DNA of 64,000 nucleotides from Thermocrinis minervae (GCF_900142435.1 NZ_LT670846.1:462750-526749), one strand, 5' to 3'. Positions 9,210 through 18,461 are shown, counted from the stretch's first letter. The notes: generated from the letters alone by a model not told the origin. Made by a program: numbers and translations.

Positions 9210-9222
9210 GAAAATCATTTTC
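9210..9222. promoter_or_regulatory. Candidate Fur box before fur
   Basis: The sequence GAAAATCATTTTC is a perfect 6-1-6 palindrome and matches 11 of 13 bases of the GATAATCATTATC half of the classical Fur box. It occupies the short gap between the stop of the NurA-like gene and the start of fur, so autoregulation of fur and its downstream genes is the simplest reading. Confidence 0.55.
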
Positions 9223-9228
9223 AACAGC

Positions 9229-10170
9229 TTACATGTGGAAAGCTCTTTCTATAACCCTCCTTATGAAGGTGTGGTTTCCAAGGTGGCTTCTTAAAAACTT
9301 CTCCAGCTTGCCTATGGGTAAGAGGTTTTGAGGAGACCTTACATCTTGGAAAGGTTTGCTCGCAAACCTGTAGAGTATGCCCGTGGTAAGGTTTGCTATT
9401 CGCACTACCTCTTCTAGTGGTAAGGTGCTAAAGGTTTCAAGCCTGGCTACGGTGGATATACCTGTACCTTCGGATAGCTTTACGTACCATGTATACCTTT
9501 CTACCTTTTCCTCCTCTTCGTGTGTTCGTTGGTAGTGAACCTTGACTATGGGAGTCCTCTCACCCACGTTAAGCTCCTGTATAAGATTCGTGTGCTCTTT
9601 TGGTATGAATAACTTCTTTATGGTCTTTACATAGCCCACAATAGGATGCGAAAGGTTCTTGAGTTTATAGCTTAGGCTTCCGTCACATATGACCAGATCG
9701 GGATTCTGCTTTAACACCTCTTTGGTACTCTGAACCTCCATTTCCTCTCTGAGTATGTAATTGATATAGCTTGAAACGTCCCCCTCTGTATTTCTGACCT
9801 TAAAACCCAAAACCTCCTCTTCCTGCAAGCTCCCAGGGTAGTTAACTACTAGATACTTTTCCATGATGTAGTCCAAGCTATCTCGTACGTGGTTTATGCT
9901 GCTGAGCTCAAGCAGAATGGAACCAGAAGCCAAAGAAACAAAAGCTCCCGAATAACTAGAACCCTCCCTGTCTACCAGGTAGACTGCGTACTCGGTCCTC
10001 CGCACTCCATCAACAAAGGCTATCTTTATAGGTTCTTCAGGAGGTTTACCTTTGTAAGCTCTAGGTTCTTCAGCAAGATCCACAACCTGAGGAGATTCTT
10101 CTATTTCCACACTCTCCACATCCGGTAAATCCCAAGGCATTATAGCTAGCTCAACGTCCCTCAGCTTCAA
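9229..10170 (-). CDS. NurA-domain nuclease
   Basis: This 313-residue protein resembles the NurA nuclease family, 5'-3' exonucleases that act with the HerA ATPase in archaea and some bacteria. The visible matches are FVDGVRRTEYAVYLVD near residue 52 with the first acidic metal ligand, ICDGSLSY with a second aspartate, VGYVKTIKKLF in the middle, and the C-terminal block SPQNLLPIGKLEKFLRSHLG. No herA is in the window. Its start overlaps obg by 20 bp and its stop lies just before the Fur box. A role in DNA end processing is inferred from the family only. Confidence 0.7.
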   Translation of the reverse strand: MKLRDVELAIMPWDLPDVESVEIEESPQVVDLAEEPRAYKGKPPEEPIKIAFVDGVRRTEYAVYLVDREGSSYSGAFVSLASGSILLELSSINHVRDSLDYIMEKYLVVNYPGSLQEEEVLGFKVRNTEGDVSSYINYILREEMEVQSTKEVLKQNPDLVICDGSLSYKLKNLSHPIVGYVKTIKKLFIPKEHTNLIQELNVGERTPIVKVHYQRTHEEEEKVERYTWYVKLSEGTGISTVARLETFSTLPLEEVVRIANLTTGILYRFASKPFQDVRSPQNLLPIGKLEKFLRSHLGNHTFIRRVIERAFHM

Positions 10171-11158
10171 GGTACAACCTCCATAGCTCTTCTTTTAGTT
10201 TGTCCAAACCCTCCCCGGTGACCGCGGAGATGGCAAGAAAAGTGTAACCCATGTCCTCAAAGGTCTTTTTAAGGTGGTCCAAGAGGCTCCTATCTGAAAG
10301 GCTGTCTATCTTGTTGCCTACTACTAACTGTGGTTTTTTCATAAGCTCCTGTGAGTAGCTTTCCATCTCTTGGTTTACTACTCTAAAGGCTTCTATAGGA
10401 TCCATAGTCCTACTATCGGATACATCTATTAGGTGTAAAAGCACTTTGGTTCTCTCTATGTGCCTTAGGAACTCAAGACCTAAACCTTTACCCTCATGAG
10501 CTCCCTCTATCAGGCCGGGTATGTCGGCTAAAACTAGCCTCCTCTCTTCGTCAATTTCCATCACACCCAGGTTGGGAGATAAGGTAGTGAAGGGATAGTC
10601 GGCTATCTTTGGTCTTGCCCTTGTAAGCTTTGAAAGCAGGGTAGACTTTCCGGCGTTAGGAAGACCGATGATGCCAACGTCTGCTATGAGTTTAAGCTCT
10701 AGGATTATCCACCTTTCTTCTCCCTTCTGTCCCTTCTCCGCATACCTTGGTGCCTGGTTTGTGGGAGTAGCAAACCGTGCGTTACCCCTTCCACCTCTTC
10801 CACCTCTTGCCACTATACACCTTTGACCTTCGTAGAGAAGTTCACATATAACTTCGTTAGTCTGCGCATCTTTTACTACAGTACCTACGGGTACGTACAG
10901 GATGAGGTCTTCACCATCTTTCCCGTGCTGGTTTTTGCCCTTTCCGTGTTCACCCCTTTGGGCTATGTAATGCCTCTTGATTTCAAAGTCGTACAGGGTA
11001 TGCTTCCTTGATGTAGCTACAAGGACTACATCCCCTCCTTTACCACCGTCTCCACCAGCTGGACCACCAAAGGGTCTGTACTTCTCCCTTAGAAAGGCTA
11101 TAGCTCCATCACCACCATCACCAGCTTTTACGTAGATCTTTACAAGGTCAACAAACAT
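10151..11158 (-). CDS. obg: Obg/CgtA GTPase
   Basis: The 335-residue protein has the glycine-rich Obg fold at the N-terminus (KAGDGGDGAIAFLREKY, GGPAGGDGGKGG). A GTPase domain follows with P-loop GLPNAGKST, switch II DIPGLIEGA and NKID. It lacks a long C-terminal OCT extension. Obg binds the large ribosomal subunit and couples ribosome assembly to growth and stress. It is the first gene of the minus-strand run down to pyrG. A 122-bp divergent spacer separates it from osmC and must hold its promoter. Confidence 0.95.
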   Translation of the reverse strand: MFVDLVKIYVKAGDGGDGAIAFLREKYRPFGGPAGGDGGKGGDVVLVATSRKHTLYDFEIKRHYIAQRGEHGKGKNQHGKDGEDLILYVPVGTVVKDAQTNEVICELLYEGQRCIVARGGRGGRGNARFATPTNQAPRYAEKGQKGEERWIILELKLIADVGIIGLPNAGKSTLLSKLTRARPKIADYPFTTLSPNLGVMEIDEERRLVLADIPGLIEGAHEGKGLGLEFLRHIERTKVLLHLIDVSDSRTMDPIEAFRVVNQEMESYSQELMKKPQLVVGNKIDSLSDRSLLDHLKKTFEDMGYTFLAISAVTGEGLDKLKEELWRLYLEAEGR

Positions 11159-11247
11159 CTCTAGCAGATTTCTAAAATATACTACCCTTTACACCCTCTA
11201 CGACGGTATTCTAAAAAGGTATGATAGATGTTAGCAGTTTTTTATTT

Positions 11248-11253
11248 TATAAT
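11248..11253 (+). promoter_or_regulatory. Possible -10 element for the osmC-cfiB-cfiA operon
   Basis: A TATAAT hexamer lies 28 bases before the osmC start, in the spacer between the divergent obg and osmC genes. I found no good -35 at 16-18 bases upstream. A GGGAGGT Shine-Dalgarno at 11269-11275 precedes the osmC ATG. Confidence 0.35.
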
Positions 11254-11280
11254 ATTGGTCCAACCTTAGGGAGGTAGTCT

Positions 11281-11700
11281 ATGAAGGTTAAGGTGGTTCA
11301 GAAGGAAGACTTTCACTTTGTAGGTATAGGTGAAGCTGGTAGAGAAGTACCAATAGACGCTGCGGGCTACGTAGGTGGAAAGGGAAGAGGTATAAGACCA
11401 CCAGAACTCCTTTTCCATTCCATAGCCGGATGCGTAGGTATACATCTGTACGAAGCGTTGCACAAAGAAGGCAAGCACGTGGAACACATAGAGATAGAGA
11501 CGGATGCAGAGAGGGTGACCGAAGGCTACCCGAAGGTGTTTACCAAGATATATCTGTTTGTTAAGGTAAAGGGTCATGTTTCAGAGGAAGATGTCAAAAA
11601 GGCCCTTGACAAAACAATATACAACCCTGGTACGTGTTCTATAGCTTACATGATAAACAAAGTAGCTCCTATAGAGTACAAGATAGAACTCATCTCCTGA
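11281..11700 (+). CDS. OsmC-family protein (thiol peroxidase fold)
   Basis: The 139-residue protein has the OsmC/Ohr layout. A first redox Cys sits in SIAGCVGIHLYEAL after a PPELLFHS segment, and a second Cys in NPGTCSIAYMI near the C-terminus. The two-cysteine pair is that of OsmC/Ohr peroxidases, which reduce organic hydroperoxides. YhfA-like members of unknown role share the fold. It starts 10 bases before cfiB with good Shine-Dalgarno sites at both genes, so it is almost certainly co-transcribed with the carboxylase. Whether it protects that enzyme or only shares its promoter is unknown. Confidence 0.8.
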   Translation: MKVKVVQKEDFHFVGIGEAGREVPIDAAGYVGGKGRGIRPPELLFHSIAGCVGIHLYEALHKEGKHVEHIEIETDAERVTEGYPKVFTKIYLFVKVKGHVSEEDVKKALDKTIYNPGTCSIAYMINKVAPIEYKIELIS

Positions 11701-11710
11701 GGAGGTTGGT

Positions 11711-13129
11711 ATGTTTAAGAAGGTCCTGATAGCCAACAGGGGAGAAATAGCATGTAGGATAATAAGGGCTTGTAAAGAGCTTGGTATAAAGACTGTAGCC
11801 ATCTACAACGAGATAGAATCCACTGCAAGACACGTAAAGATGGCTGACGAAGCCTACATGATAGGTGTAAACCCCTTGGACACCTACCTAAACGCTGAGA
11901 GGATAGTGGACCTTGCCCTTGAGGTGGGAGCTGAGGCCATACATCCAGGTTATGGCTTCTTGGCTGAAAATGAACACTTCGCAAGGCTGTGCGAGGAGAA
12001 GGGTATCACATTCATCGGTCCCCACTGGAAGGTTATAGAGCTCATGGGTGATAAGGCAAGGTCCAAAGAGATAATGAAGAAGTTGGGAGTCCCCACCGTA
12101 CCAGGAAGCGACGGAATCCTGAAGGACGAAGTCGAGGCCAAGCAGATAGCAAAGGAGATAGGCTATCCAGTACTACTAAAAGCATCCGCCGGTGGTGGTG
12201 GTAGAGGTATAAGGATATGCAGGAACGAAGAAGAGCTCCTAAGGAACTACGAGAGTGCTTACAACGAAGCTCTCAAAGCCTTTGGAAGGGGAGACCTACT
12301 CCTTGAGAAGTACATAGAAAACCCGAGGCACATAGAGTTCCAGGTTCTTGGAGACAAGTACGGTAACGTAATACACCTGGGTGAGAGAGATTGCTCCATA
12401 CAAAGGAGGAACCAAAAGCTCGTGGAGATAGCCCCATCTCTGATACTCACGCCAGGAAAGAGGGCATACTACGGCGAGATAGTAGCTAATGCAGCCAAGG
12501 AGATTGGTTATTACAGCGCGGGTACTATGGAGTTCGTAGCCGACGAAAAAGGAAACATCTACTTCATAGAGATGAACACACGTATCCAGGTGGAACACCC
12601 TGTTACTGAGATGATAACGGGTGTAGACATAGTAAAGTGGCAGATACGCATAGCAGCCGGAGAACCACTAAGGTACAAGCAAGAGGATATTAAGTTTAAC
12701 GGTTATGCTATAGAGTGTAGGATAAACGCCGAGGATCCTAAGAAAAACTTCGCACCCAGCATAGGTGTGATAGAAAGGTACTACGTACCAGGTGGTTTTG
12801 GTATAAGGGTAGAGCATGCAGCCTCCAGAGGTTACGAGATAACCCCCTACTACGATTCCCTCATAGCAAAGCTTATAGTTTGGGCTCCCCAGTGGGAAGT
12901 GGCCGTGGAAAGGATGAGGGCAGCTTTGGAAACTTATGAGATAACGGGTATAAAGACCACAATACCACTCCTGATAAGGATAATGCAGGACGAAGACTTC
13001 AAGAAAGGTAGGTTTACCACCAAGTACCTGGAGGAACATCCCTACCTGTTTGAATACGAAGAGGTCAAGTCCAAAGAGGACTTTGCAGCTATGATAGCTG
13101 CAGCTATAGCCAACTATCATGGGCTATAA
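11711..13129 (+). CDS. cfiB: 2-oxoglutarate carboxylase, biotin carboxylase subunit
   Basis: At 472 aa this is an ATP-grasp biotin carboxylase. It has the N-terminal KVLIANRGEIACR, the glycine-rich lid SAGGGGRGIR, and the active-site stretch FIEMNTRIQVEHPVTEMITG. It carboxylates biotin on the partner subunit with ATP and bicarbonate. The sequence closely follows my memory of CfiB from Hydrogenobacter thermophilus, where CfiB/CfiA carboxylate 2-oxoglutarate to oxalosuccinate in the reductive TCA cycle. Pyruvate carboxylase subunit A is the nearest alternative and is hard to exclude without alignment. Shine-Dalgarno GAGGAGGT precedes the ATG; cfiA follows after 24 bp. Confidence 0.88.
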   Translation: MFKKVLIANRGEIACRIIRACKELGIKTVAIYNEIESTARHVKMADEAYMIGVNPLDTYLNAERIVDLALEVGAEAIHPGYGFLAENEHFARLCEEKGITFIGPHWKVIELMGDKARSKEIMKKLGVPTVPGSDGILKDEVEAKQIAKEIGYPVLLKASAGGGGRGIRICRNEEELLRNYESAYNEALKAFGRGDLLLEKYIENPRHIEFQVLGDKYGNVIHLGERDCSIQRRNQKLVEIAPSLILTPGKRAYYGEIVANAAKEIGYYSAGTMEFVADEKGNIYFIEMNTRIQVEHPVTEMITGVDIVKWQIRIAAGEPLRYKQEDIKFNGYAIECRINAEDPKKNFAPSIGVIERYYVPGGFGIRVEHAASRGYEITPYYDSLIAKLIVWAPQWEVAVERMRAALETYEITGIKTTIPLLIRIMQDEDFKKGRFTTKYLEEHPYLFEYEEVKSKEDFAAMIAAAIANYHGL

Positions 13130-13153
13130 AAATTCACTAAGGAGGTCTTAAGG

Positions 13154-15118
13154 ATGTTTAAAAGCATGGCGGATGTACTTGATGATCTAAAGGAGCAGCT
13201 TGAAAAGGTCCAAGAAGGTGGTATAAAGAAGAGGATACTCATCACGGACCTCACCCCGAGGGACGGTCAGCAGTGTAAGCTGGCAACCAGGGTAAGGACT
13301 GAAGACCTTCTGCCCTTGTGCGAGAAGATGGACAAGGTTGGCTTTTACGCAGTGGAAGTGTGGGGGGGAGCAACCTACGACGTGTGTCTTAGGTACCTCA
13401 AAGAAGACCCGTGGGAAAGGTTGAGGCGTATAAAGGAAGTAATGCCCAACACCAAACTTCAGATGCTTTTCAGAGGTCAGAACATAGTAGGTTACAGACC
13501 TAAATCTGACAAGCTCGTGTATAAATTCGTAGAAAGGGCTATAGCAAACGGTATAACCGTTTTTAGGGTCTTTGATGCCCTCAACGACAACAGGAACATA
13601 CAAACGGCCGTCAAGGCCATAAAGGAGTTCGGTGGAGAAGTCCACGCCGAGATAAGCTACACAAGAAGCCCTATACACACATACCAAAAGTGGATAGAGT
13701 ACGCTCTTGAAATAGCCGAGATGGGTGCAGACTGGCTATCCTTCAAGGATGCCACTGGAATAATAATGCCCCTTGAGACCTATGCCATCATAAAGGGTAT
13801 AAAGGAAGCAACGGGTGGAAAGCTTCCCGTCCTGCTTCACAACCACGACATGAGCGGAACGGCCATAGTAAACCACATGATGGCAGTTCTGGCCGGTGTG
13901 GACATGCTAGACACAGTCCTATCGCCGTTGGCTTTCGGATCCTCTCACCCAGCCACCGAGTCTGTAGTAGCCATGCTAGAAGGTACACCCTTTGACACCG
14001 GTCTTGACCTCAAGAAGATAGATGAGTGTGCAGAGATAGCAAGGCAGATAAAGAAGAAGTACAAGAAGTATGAGACAGAGTACGCTGGAGTTAACGCAAA
14101 AGTTCTCATACATAAGATACCAGGCGGCATGATATCCAACATGGTAGCCCAGCTCATAGAGGCCAACGCCCTTGATAGGATAGAGGAGGTCCTAAAGGAA
14201 GTTCCCAACGTGGAGAGAGACCTAGGATACCCACCACTCCTTACACCATCCTCTCAGATAGTAGGCGTGCAAGCAGTCCTAAACGTACTGTCAGGTGAGA
14301 GGTACAAGGTCATCACAAAGGAAACAAGGGACTATGTGGAAGGAAAGTACGGAAGACCTCCAGGCCCTATATCCAAAGAGCTCGCCGAGAAGATCCTCGG
14401 TCCTGGAAAGGAACCGGACTTCTCCATTAGGGCCGCAGACCTGGCAGACCCCAACGATTGGGACAAGGCCTACGAAGAGACTAAGGCCTTGCTTGGAAGA
14501 GAACCCACCGACGAAGAAGTGCTCTTGTATGCTCTATTCCCCATGCAGGCAAAAGACTTCTTCATAGCCAGGGAAAAAGGAGAACTCGTACCAGAACCTA
14601 TAGAGGAGCTCCAAGAGGCAGCAGAGGTAAAGCCTGGCACAGTCCCAGGAGCTGCACCTGTAGAGTTTGAAATAGTCTACCACGGAGAGAAGTTCAAGGT
14701 AAAGATAGAAGGTGTAAGCGCACACCAGGAACCGGGCAAGCCCAGGAAGTACTACGTAAGAGTGGATGGTAGGCTGGAGGAAGTTCAACTAACACCCATA
14801 GTAGAAGCCATACCAGTGGGTGGAGTACAGACACAGGCTCCTGCTGCAGCACAGGGAGGCATACCAAAGGCAACACAACCCGGGGACGTTACCCCACCTA
14901 TGCCCGGTAGGGTTGTAAGGATCCTTGTGGAAGAAGGCCAAGAAGTAAAGGAAGGTCAAACGGTAGCCATAGTAGAAGCAATGAAGATGGAAAACGAGAT
15001 ACACGCACCCATAAGCGGTGTGGTAAAGAAGATATTCGCCAAGCCCGGTGATAATGTAACACCCGACGATGCCATAATGAGAATAGAACCAAAGGTAGAA
15101 GAAGTTAGTTACGGATAA
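13154..15118 (+). CDS. cfiA: 2-oxoglutarate carboxylase, carboxyltransferase/biotinyl subunit
   Basis: This 654-residue protein begins with a pyruvate-carboxylase-like carboxyltransferase barrel: LTPRDGQQCKLATR, then FRVFDALND, and the metal-site HNHDMSG. A conserved oxaloacetate-decarboxylase/pyruvate-carboxylase region follows. An Ala/Pro/Gln-rich linker around 550-575 leads to a biotinyl domain with EAMKMEN, whose Lys is biotinylated. It receives carboxybiotin from CfiB and carboxylates the keto acid. The length and pairing with a 472-residue partner match H. thermophilus CfiA. A strong AAGGAGGT Shine-Dalgarno precedes the start, and a strong terminator follows immediately. The substrate is inferred from resemblance and from lineage. 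Confidence 0.88.
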   Translation: MFKSMADVLDDLKEQLEKVQEGGIKKRILITDLTPRDGQQCKLATRVRTEDLLPLCEKMDKVGFYAVEVWGGATYDVCLRYLKEDPWERLRRIKEVMPNTKLQMLFRGQNIVGYRPKSDKLVYKFVERAIANGITVFRVFDALNDNRNIQTAVKAIKEFGGEVHAEISYTRSPIHTYQKWIEYALEIAEMGADWLSFKDATGIIMPLETYAIIKGIKEATGGKLPVLLHNHDMSGTAIVNHMMAVLAGVDMLDTVLSPLAFGSSHPATESVVAMLEGTPFDTGLDLKKIDECAEIARQIKKKYKKYETEYAGVNAKVLIHKIPGGMISNMVAQLIEANALDRIEEVLKEVPNVERDLGYPPLLTPSSQIVGVQAVLNVLSGERYKVITKETRDYVEGKYGRPPGPISKELAEKILGPGKEPDFSIRAADLADPNDWDKAYEETKALLGREPTDEEVLLYALFPMQAKDFFIAREKGELVPEPIEELQEAAEVKPGTVPGAAPVEFEIVYHGEKFKVKIEGVSAHQEPGKPRKYYVRVDGRLEEVQLTPIVEAIPVGGVQTQAPAAAQGGIPKATQPGDVTPPMPGRVVRILVEEGQEVKEGQTVAIVEAMKMENEIHAPISGVVKKIFAKPGDNVTPDDAIMRIEPKVEEVSYG

Positions 15119-15119
15119 A

Positions 15120-15153
15120 GCCTCTCTGGGGGAGGGGCCCCTTTTTCTTTTTT
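15120..15153 (+). terminator. Rho-independent terminator after cfiA
   Basis: A seven-pair GC-rich stem (15120-15126 with 15132-15138, one G-T pair, five-base loop) begins two bases after the cfiA stop. It is followed by a T-rich tract from 15142 to 15153. It separates the carboxylase operon from the amt-glnB-glnA operon. Confidence 0.85.
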
Positions 15154-15165
15154 CAACAAAATAAG

Positions 15166-15199
15166 GTTAACAAATTTACACTTTTGTTAACAAACTTAC
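15166..15199. repeat. Tandem operator-like repeat upstream of amt
   Basis: GTTAACAAATTTAC at 15166-15179 recurs as GTTAACAAACTTAC at 15186-15199, exactly 20 bp apart (two helical turns) with one mismatch in 14. The same stretch also contains a perfect inverted repeat, GTTAACAAA (15166-15174) against TTTGTTAAC (15183-15191). It lies about 80-100 bp before the sigma-54-type promoter, a usual distance for an enhancer-binding activator. The binding protein is unknown. Confidence 0.55.
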
Positions 15200-15264
15200 C
15201 AAGCCACTCATCGTCTACCTACCACAGATGAGTAATAAACGTGCATCGGAAGAAGGGGACCACT

Positions 15265-15280
15265 TGGCATCAAGTTTGCA
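15265..15280 (+). promoter_or_regulatory. Sigma-54-type (-24/-12) promoter of amt-glnB-glnA
   Basis: TGGCAT at 15265-15270 and TTGCA at 15276-15280 fit the RpoN consensus TGGCAC-N5-TTGCA with one mismatch. The invariant GG and GC are correctly spaced. The element lies 41 bases before the chosen amt start and is preceded by a tandem repeat that could be the enhancer. Nitrogen-controlled transcription is inferred. Confidence 0.75.
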
Positions 15281-15321
15281 AAACAAACTGATAGAAAACC
15301 GTGAATAGGAGGTTTAAAACC

Positions 15322-16629
15322 GTGGGAAGACTATCAAAGGCCTTAAATCTGTTAATGCTGATTGGACTTCTGGAATCTACAGGACTTGCGTTTGCAGAAG
15401 AAAAAACCCCACCTAAAATTGACACGGGTGATACGGCGTGGATGATAACGGCTACTGCTCTCGTTATGTTAATGACCCTTCCGGGGCTAGCTCTCTTTTA
15501 TGGAGGTCTTTCAAAACGCAAAGATACTCTCAATACCATAGCTATGTCCTTTGTGGCATTCTGTATTGTAAGCGTGCTATGGATTGTCTACGGATATACG
15601 CTTGCCTTTGGAGCTGATATTGGAGGAGTCATTGGTAGCCCTGCGAAGTTTTTCCTCCGTGGTGTTGGTGTTAACAGTGTTGCAGATGCTGCTAAAACAA
15701 TCCCAGAATACATATTCGTTGCATACCAGCTAACTTTTGCTGCCATCACCGTCGCCCTTATAAGCGGTGCGTATATTGAGAGGATGAAGTTCTCTGCATG
15801 GGTGCTCTTTTCAATACTGTGGATGACTTTTGTCTATCTGCCTGTTGCACACTGGGTATGGGGTGGAGGCTTCTTAGCAAGTTTGGGTGCACTCGATTTT
15901 GCAGGCGGTACAGTTGTTCATATTAATTCTGGTATCGCAGCGCTTGTTGGGGCATTGATTTTAGGCAAAAGGCGCGAGATGACTCTTATACCAAACAACC
16001 TGACGATGGTGGTTACTGGTGTGGGTCTTCTGTGGTTCGGATGGTTTGGCTTTAATGCGGGCTCTGCTCTGGCTGCAAACGGACTTGCAGGTGTAGCCTT
16101 TATAAACACCAACACTGCCGCAGCAATCGCAGCGATTGCATGGATGACTACCGAATGGTTGCTCTTCAAAAAACCAACTGTTCTTGGCCTTGCATCAGGA
16201 GCAGTTGCTGGACTTGTCGCCATAACTCCAGCAGCAGGTTTTGTAAACGTTCTAGGTGCTGTCATCATAGGACTCCTGGCAGGTATAGTTTCTTTCTTTT
16301 CGGTGGCAGTACTCAAACCAAAGCTTGGCTATGATGATGCACTTGATGCCTTTGGAATTCACGGTATTGCAGGAATACTCGGTGCAATACTTACTGGCAT
16401 ATTCGCGGATCCTTCCATAAACGAGGCAGGAAAGGGCCTGCTTTACGGTAATCCCAAACAACTCTTGATCCAGCTTCTAGCAGTTGCCGTGACTATAGTG
16501 TATGTAGCGATTACTACCCTTATAATCTTTATGATCGTAAAAGCGCTTCTAGGTCTTAGGGTTGATGTTGAAAATGAAATGGAAGGACTTGATGAGAGCC
16601 AGCATGGTGAGAAAGCATATAATCTGTAA
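15322..16629 (+). CDS. amt: Ammonium transporter Amt
   Basis: The protein (435 aa from the chosen start) has an N-terminal signal-like helix ending ..GLAFAEE, then eleven predicted membrane helices. Amt hallmarks are visible: [13 protein letters not shown], the first pore His in VAHWVWGGG, and the second in [12 protein letters not shown]. It conducts ammonium inward. I chose the GTG at 15322 because AGGAGGT at 15307-15313 sits eight bases before it; an upstream GTG at 15301 lies before that site. Codon use is unlike the neighbours: ATT and ATC are common for Ile, and CGC/CGT occur for Arg, where flanking genes use ATA and AGG/AGA. This suggests acquisition by transfer. It is followed directly by glnB, its usual regulator. 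Confidence 0.93.
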   Translation: MGRLSKALNLLMLIGLLESTGLAFAEEKTPPKIDTGDTAWMITATALVMLMTLPGLALFYGGLSKRKDTLNTIAMSFVAFCIVSVLWIVYGYTLAFGADIGGVIGSPAKFFLRGVGVNSVADAAKTIPEYIFVAYQLTFAAITVALISGAYIERMKFSAWVLFSILWMTFVYLPVAHWVWGGGFLASLGALDFAGGTVVHINSGIAALVGALILGKRREMTLIPNNLTMVVTGVGLLWFGWFGFNAGSALAANGLAGVAFINTNTAAAIAAIAWMTTEWLLFKKPTVLGLASGAVAGLVAITPAAGFVNVLGAVIIGLLAGIVSFFSVAVLKPKLGYDDALDAFGIHGIAGILGAILTGIFADPSINEAGKGLLYGNPKQLLIQLLAVAVTIVYVAITTLIIFMIVKALLGLRVDVENEMEGLDESQHGEKAYNL

Positions 16630-16631
16630 AT

Positions 16632-16667
16632 GGGGACTTGTGCCACTCTGGCATCATGTTCCAAAAC
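16632..16667 (+). repeat. Degenerate second copy of the amt promoter segment
   Basis: The stretch from GGGGAC (16632) through TGGCATCATGTTCCAAAAC (16649-16667) resembles the sigma-54 promoter region at 15255-15284 (GGGGAC, CACTTGGCATCAAGTTTGC, AAAAC). It has a six-base insertion and small changes. The -24 TGGCAT is kept, but the -12 GC is lost, so it is probably not an active RpoN promoter. The two copies bracket amt. Confidence 0.55.
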
Positions 16668-16683
16668 TTGTAGGAGGAGGTAA

Positions 16684-17025
<342 letters not shown>

Positions 17026-17051
17026 AAAATCTTTATAAAGGAGGTTTAAAG

Positions 17052-18461
17052 ATGCACAAACGCACACCAGAAGAAGTACTAACCCTCATAGAACAGGAGG
17101 GCGTTCAGTTTGTGGACCTTAGGTTCTCTGACCTTTTGGGTCAGTGGCAGCACCTTACCATACCAGCCTACGAGATCTCCCTTGAGACCTTCGAAGGGGG
17201 AAGAGGCTTTGACGGGTCTTCTGTGAGGGGCTGGCAGTCCATACACGAGTCTGACATGATAGCCATTCCAGACCCCTCTACAGCCTTCATAGACCCCTTT
17301 ATGGAACCTAAAACCCTGGTAATGATATGCGATATTTATGATCCCGTAACCAGGGAAAGGTACGGGAGAGACACAAGGTACGTAGCCCAGAAAGCAGAGC
17401 AGTACCTAAGGCAAACGGGGATAGGAGATACCGCCTACTTTGGTCCGGAGGCTGAGTTTTTTATATTTGACTCTGTAGAGTTTGGTACAGGCTCCAACTA
17501 CGCTTTCTGGCGGGTAGACTCTGAAGAGGGATGGTGGAACAGAGAGATAGCCTCATCTGGTTACAAAATACCCAACAAGAGAGGATACTTCCCAGTACCA
17601 CCGTTGGATAAAATGAGCGACCTAAGGAACGAAATGGTTTCTATAATGTCTCAGCTCGGTATAATCGTAGAGCTTCATCACCATGAGGTAGCAACAGCAG
17701 GTCAAGGAGAGATAGACATAAGGTATGACTCCCTCTTAAACCAAGCGGATAAGCTCTTTGTATACAAGTACGTGGTACGTATGGTTGCTTACAAGTATGG
17801 TAAGTATGCCACCTTCATGCCCAAGGTACTCCCTGACGATAACGGTTCAGGTATGCATACTCACTTCTCCATATGGAAGGATGGAAAGAACCTCTTTGCC
17901 GGTTCTGAGTACGCTGGAGTATCTGAACTGTGCCTCTACGCCATAGGTGGTATACTCAAGCATGGTCCTGCGCTTACAGCTTTCACAAACCCAACTATCA
18001 ACTCCTACCACAGGCTGGTTCCTGGCTTTGAGGCACCTGTAAGACTTGCCTACTCTGCAAGGAACAGATCCGCCGCCATAAGAATACCTATGTACTCCCA
18101 GTCTCCAAAGGCAAAGAGGATAGAGATAAGATTTCCAGACCCCACGTGCAACCCATACCTCGCTTTCGCAGCAATACTTATGGCTGCCATAGACGGAATA
18201 GAAAACAAAATACATCCAGGAGAACCTCTTGACAAAGACATCTACTCCCTACCACCTGAAGAACTCAAAGACATACCACAGCTACCTGGTTCTCTTGAAG
18301 AAGCCCTGAAAGCCTTAGAGAACGACTACGAGTTCCTCCTCAAAGGTGGAGTCTTCACTGAAGAACTTATAGAAACCTGGATAAGCTACAAGAGGAAGGA
18401 GATAGACCAAATAAGGTTTATCCCTCACCCCAAAGAGTTTGAACTCTACTTTGATATATAA
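17052..18461 (+). CDS. glnA: Glutamine synthetase type I
   Basis: The 469-residue enzyme makes glutamine from glutamate, ammonia and ATP. It has the N-terminal beta-grasp domain ([22 protein letters not shown]), the catalytic FGPEAEFF and NGSGMHTH signatures, and NRSAAIRIP. The C-terminal DIYSLPPEE contains the Tyr adenylylated in GSI-beta enzymes. It follows glnB by 26 bases with a GGAGGTT Shine-Dalgarno and ends the sigma-54 operon at a strong hairpin. Control by PII and adenylylation is likely from the Tyr site, but GlnE/GlnD are not in the window. Confidence 0.97.
   Translation: MHKRTPEEVLTLIEQEGVQFVDLRFSDLLGQWQHLTIPAYEISLETFEGGRGFDGSSVRGWQSIHESDMIAIPDPSTAFIDPFMEPKTLVMICDIYDPVTRERYGRDTRYVAQKAEQYLRQTGIGDTAYFGPEAEFFIFDSVEFGTGSNYAFWRVDSEEGWWNREIASSGYKIPNKRGYFPVPPLDKMSDLRNEMVSIMSQLGIIVELHHHEVATAGQGEIDIRYDSLLNQADKLFVYKYVVRMVAYKYGKYATFMPKVLPDDNGSGMHTHFSIWKDGKNLFAGSEYAGVSELCLYAIGGILKHGPALTAFTNPTINSYHRLVPGFEAPVRLAYSARNRSAAIRIPMYSQSPKAKRIEIRFPDPTCNPYLAFAAILMAAIDGIENKIHPGEPLDKDIYSLPPEELKDIPQLPGSLEEALKALENDYEFLLKGGVFTEELIETWISYKRKEIDQIRFIPHPKEFELYFDI

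Noticed and set aside
13187-13687. 166-codon minus-strand frame inside cfiA
   Set aside because: Antisense shadow of a clearly identified enzyme gene; no start signal or family pattern.
16649-16667. Second sigma-54 promoter directly before glnB
   Set aside because: The -24 TGGCAT is present, but the obligatory GC at -12 is replaced by CC, so it is treated as a decayed copy rather than a promoter.
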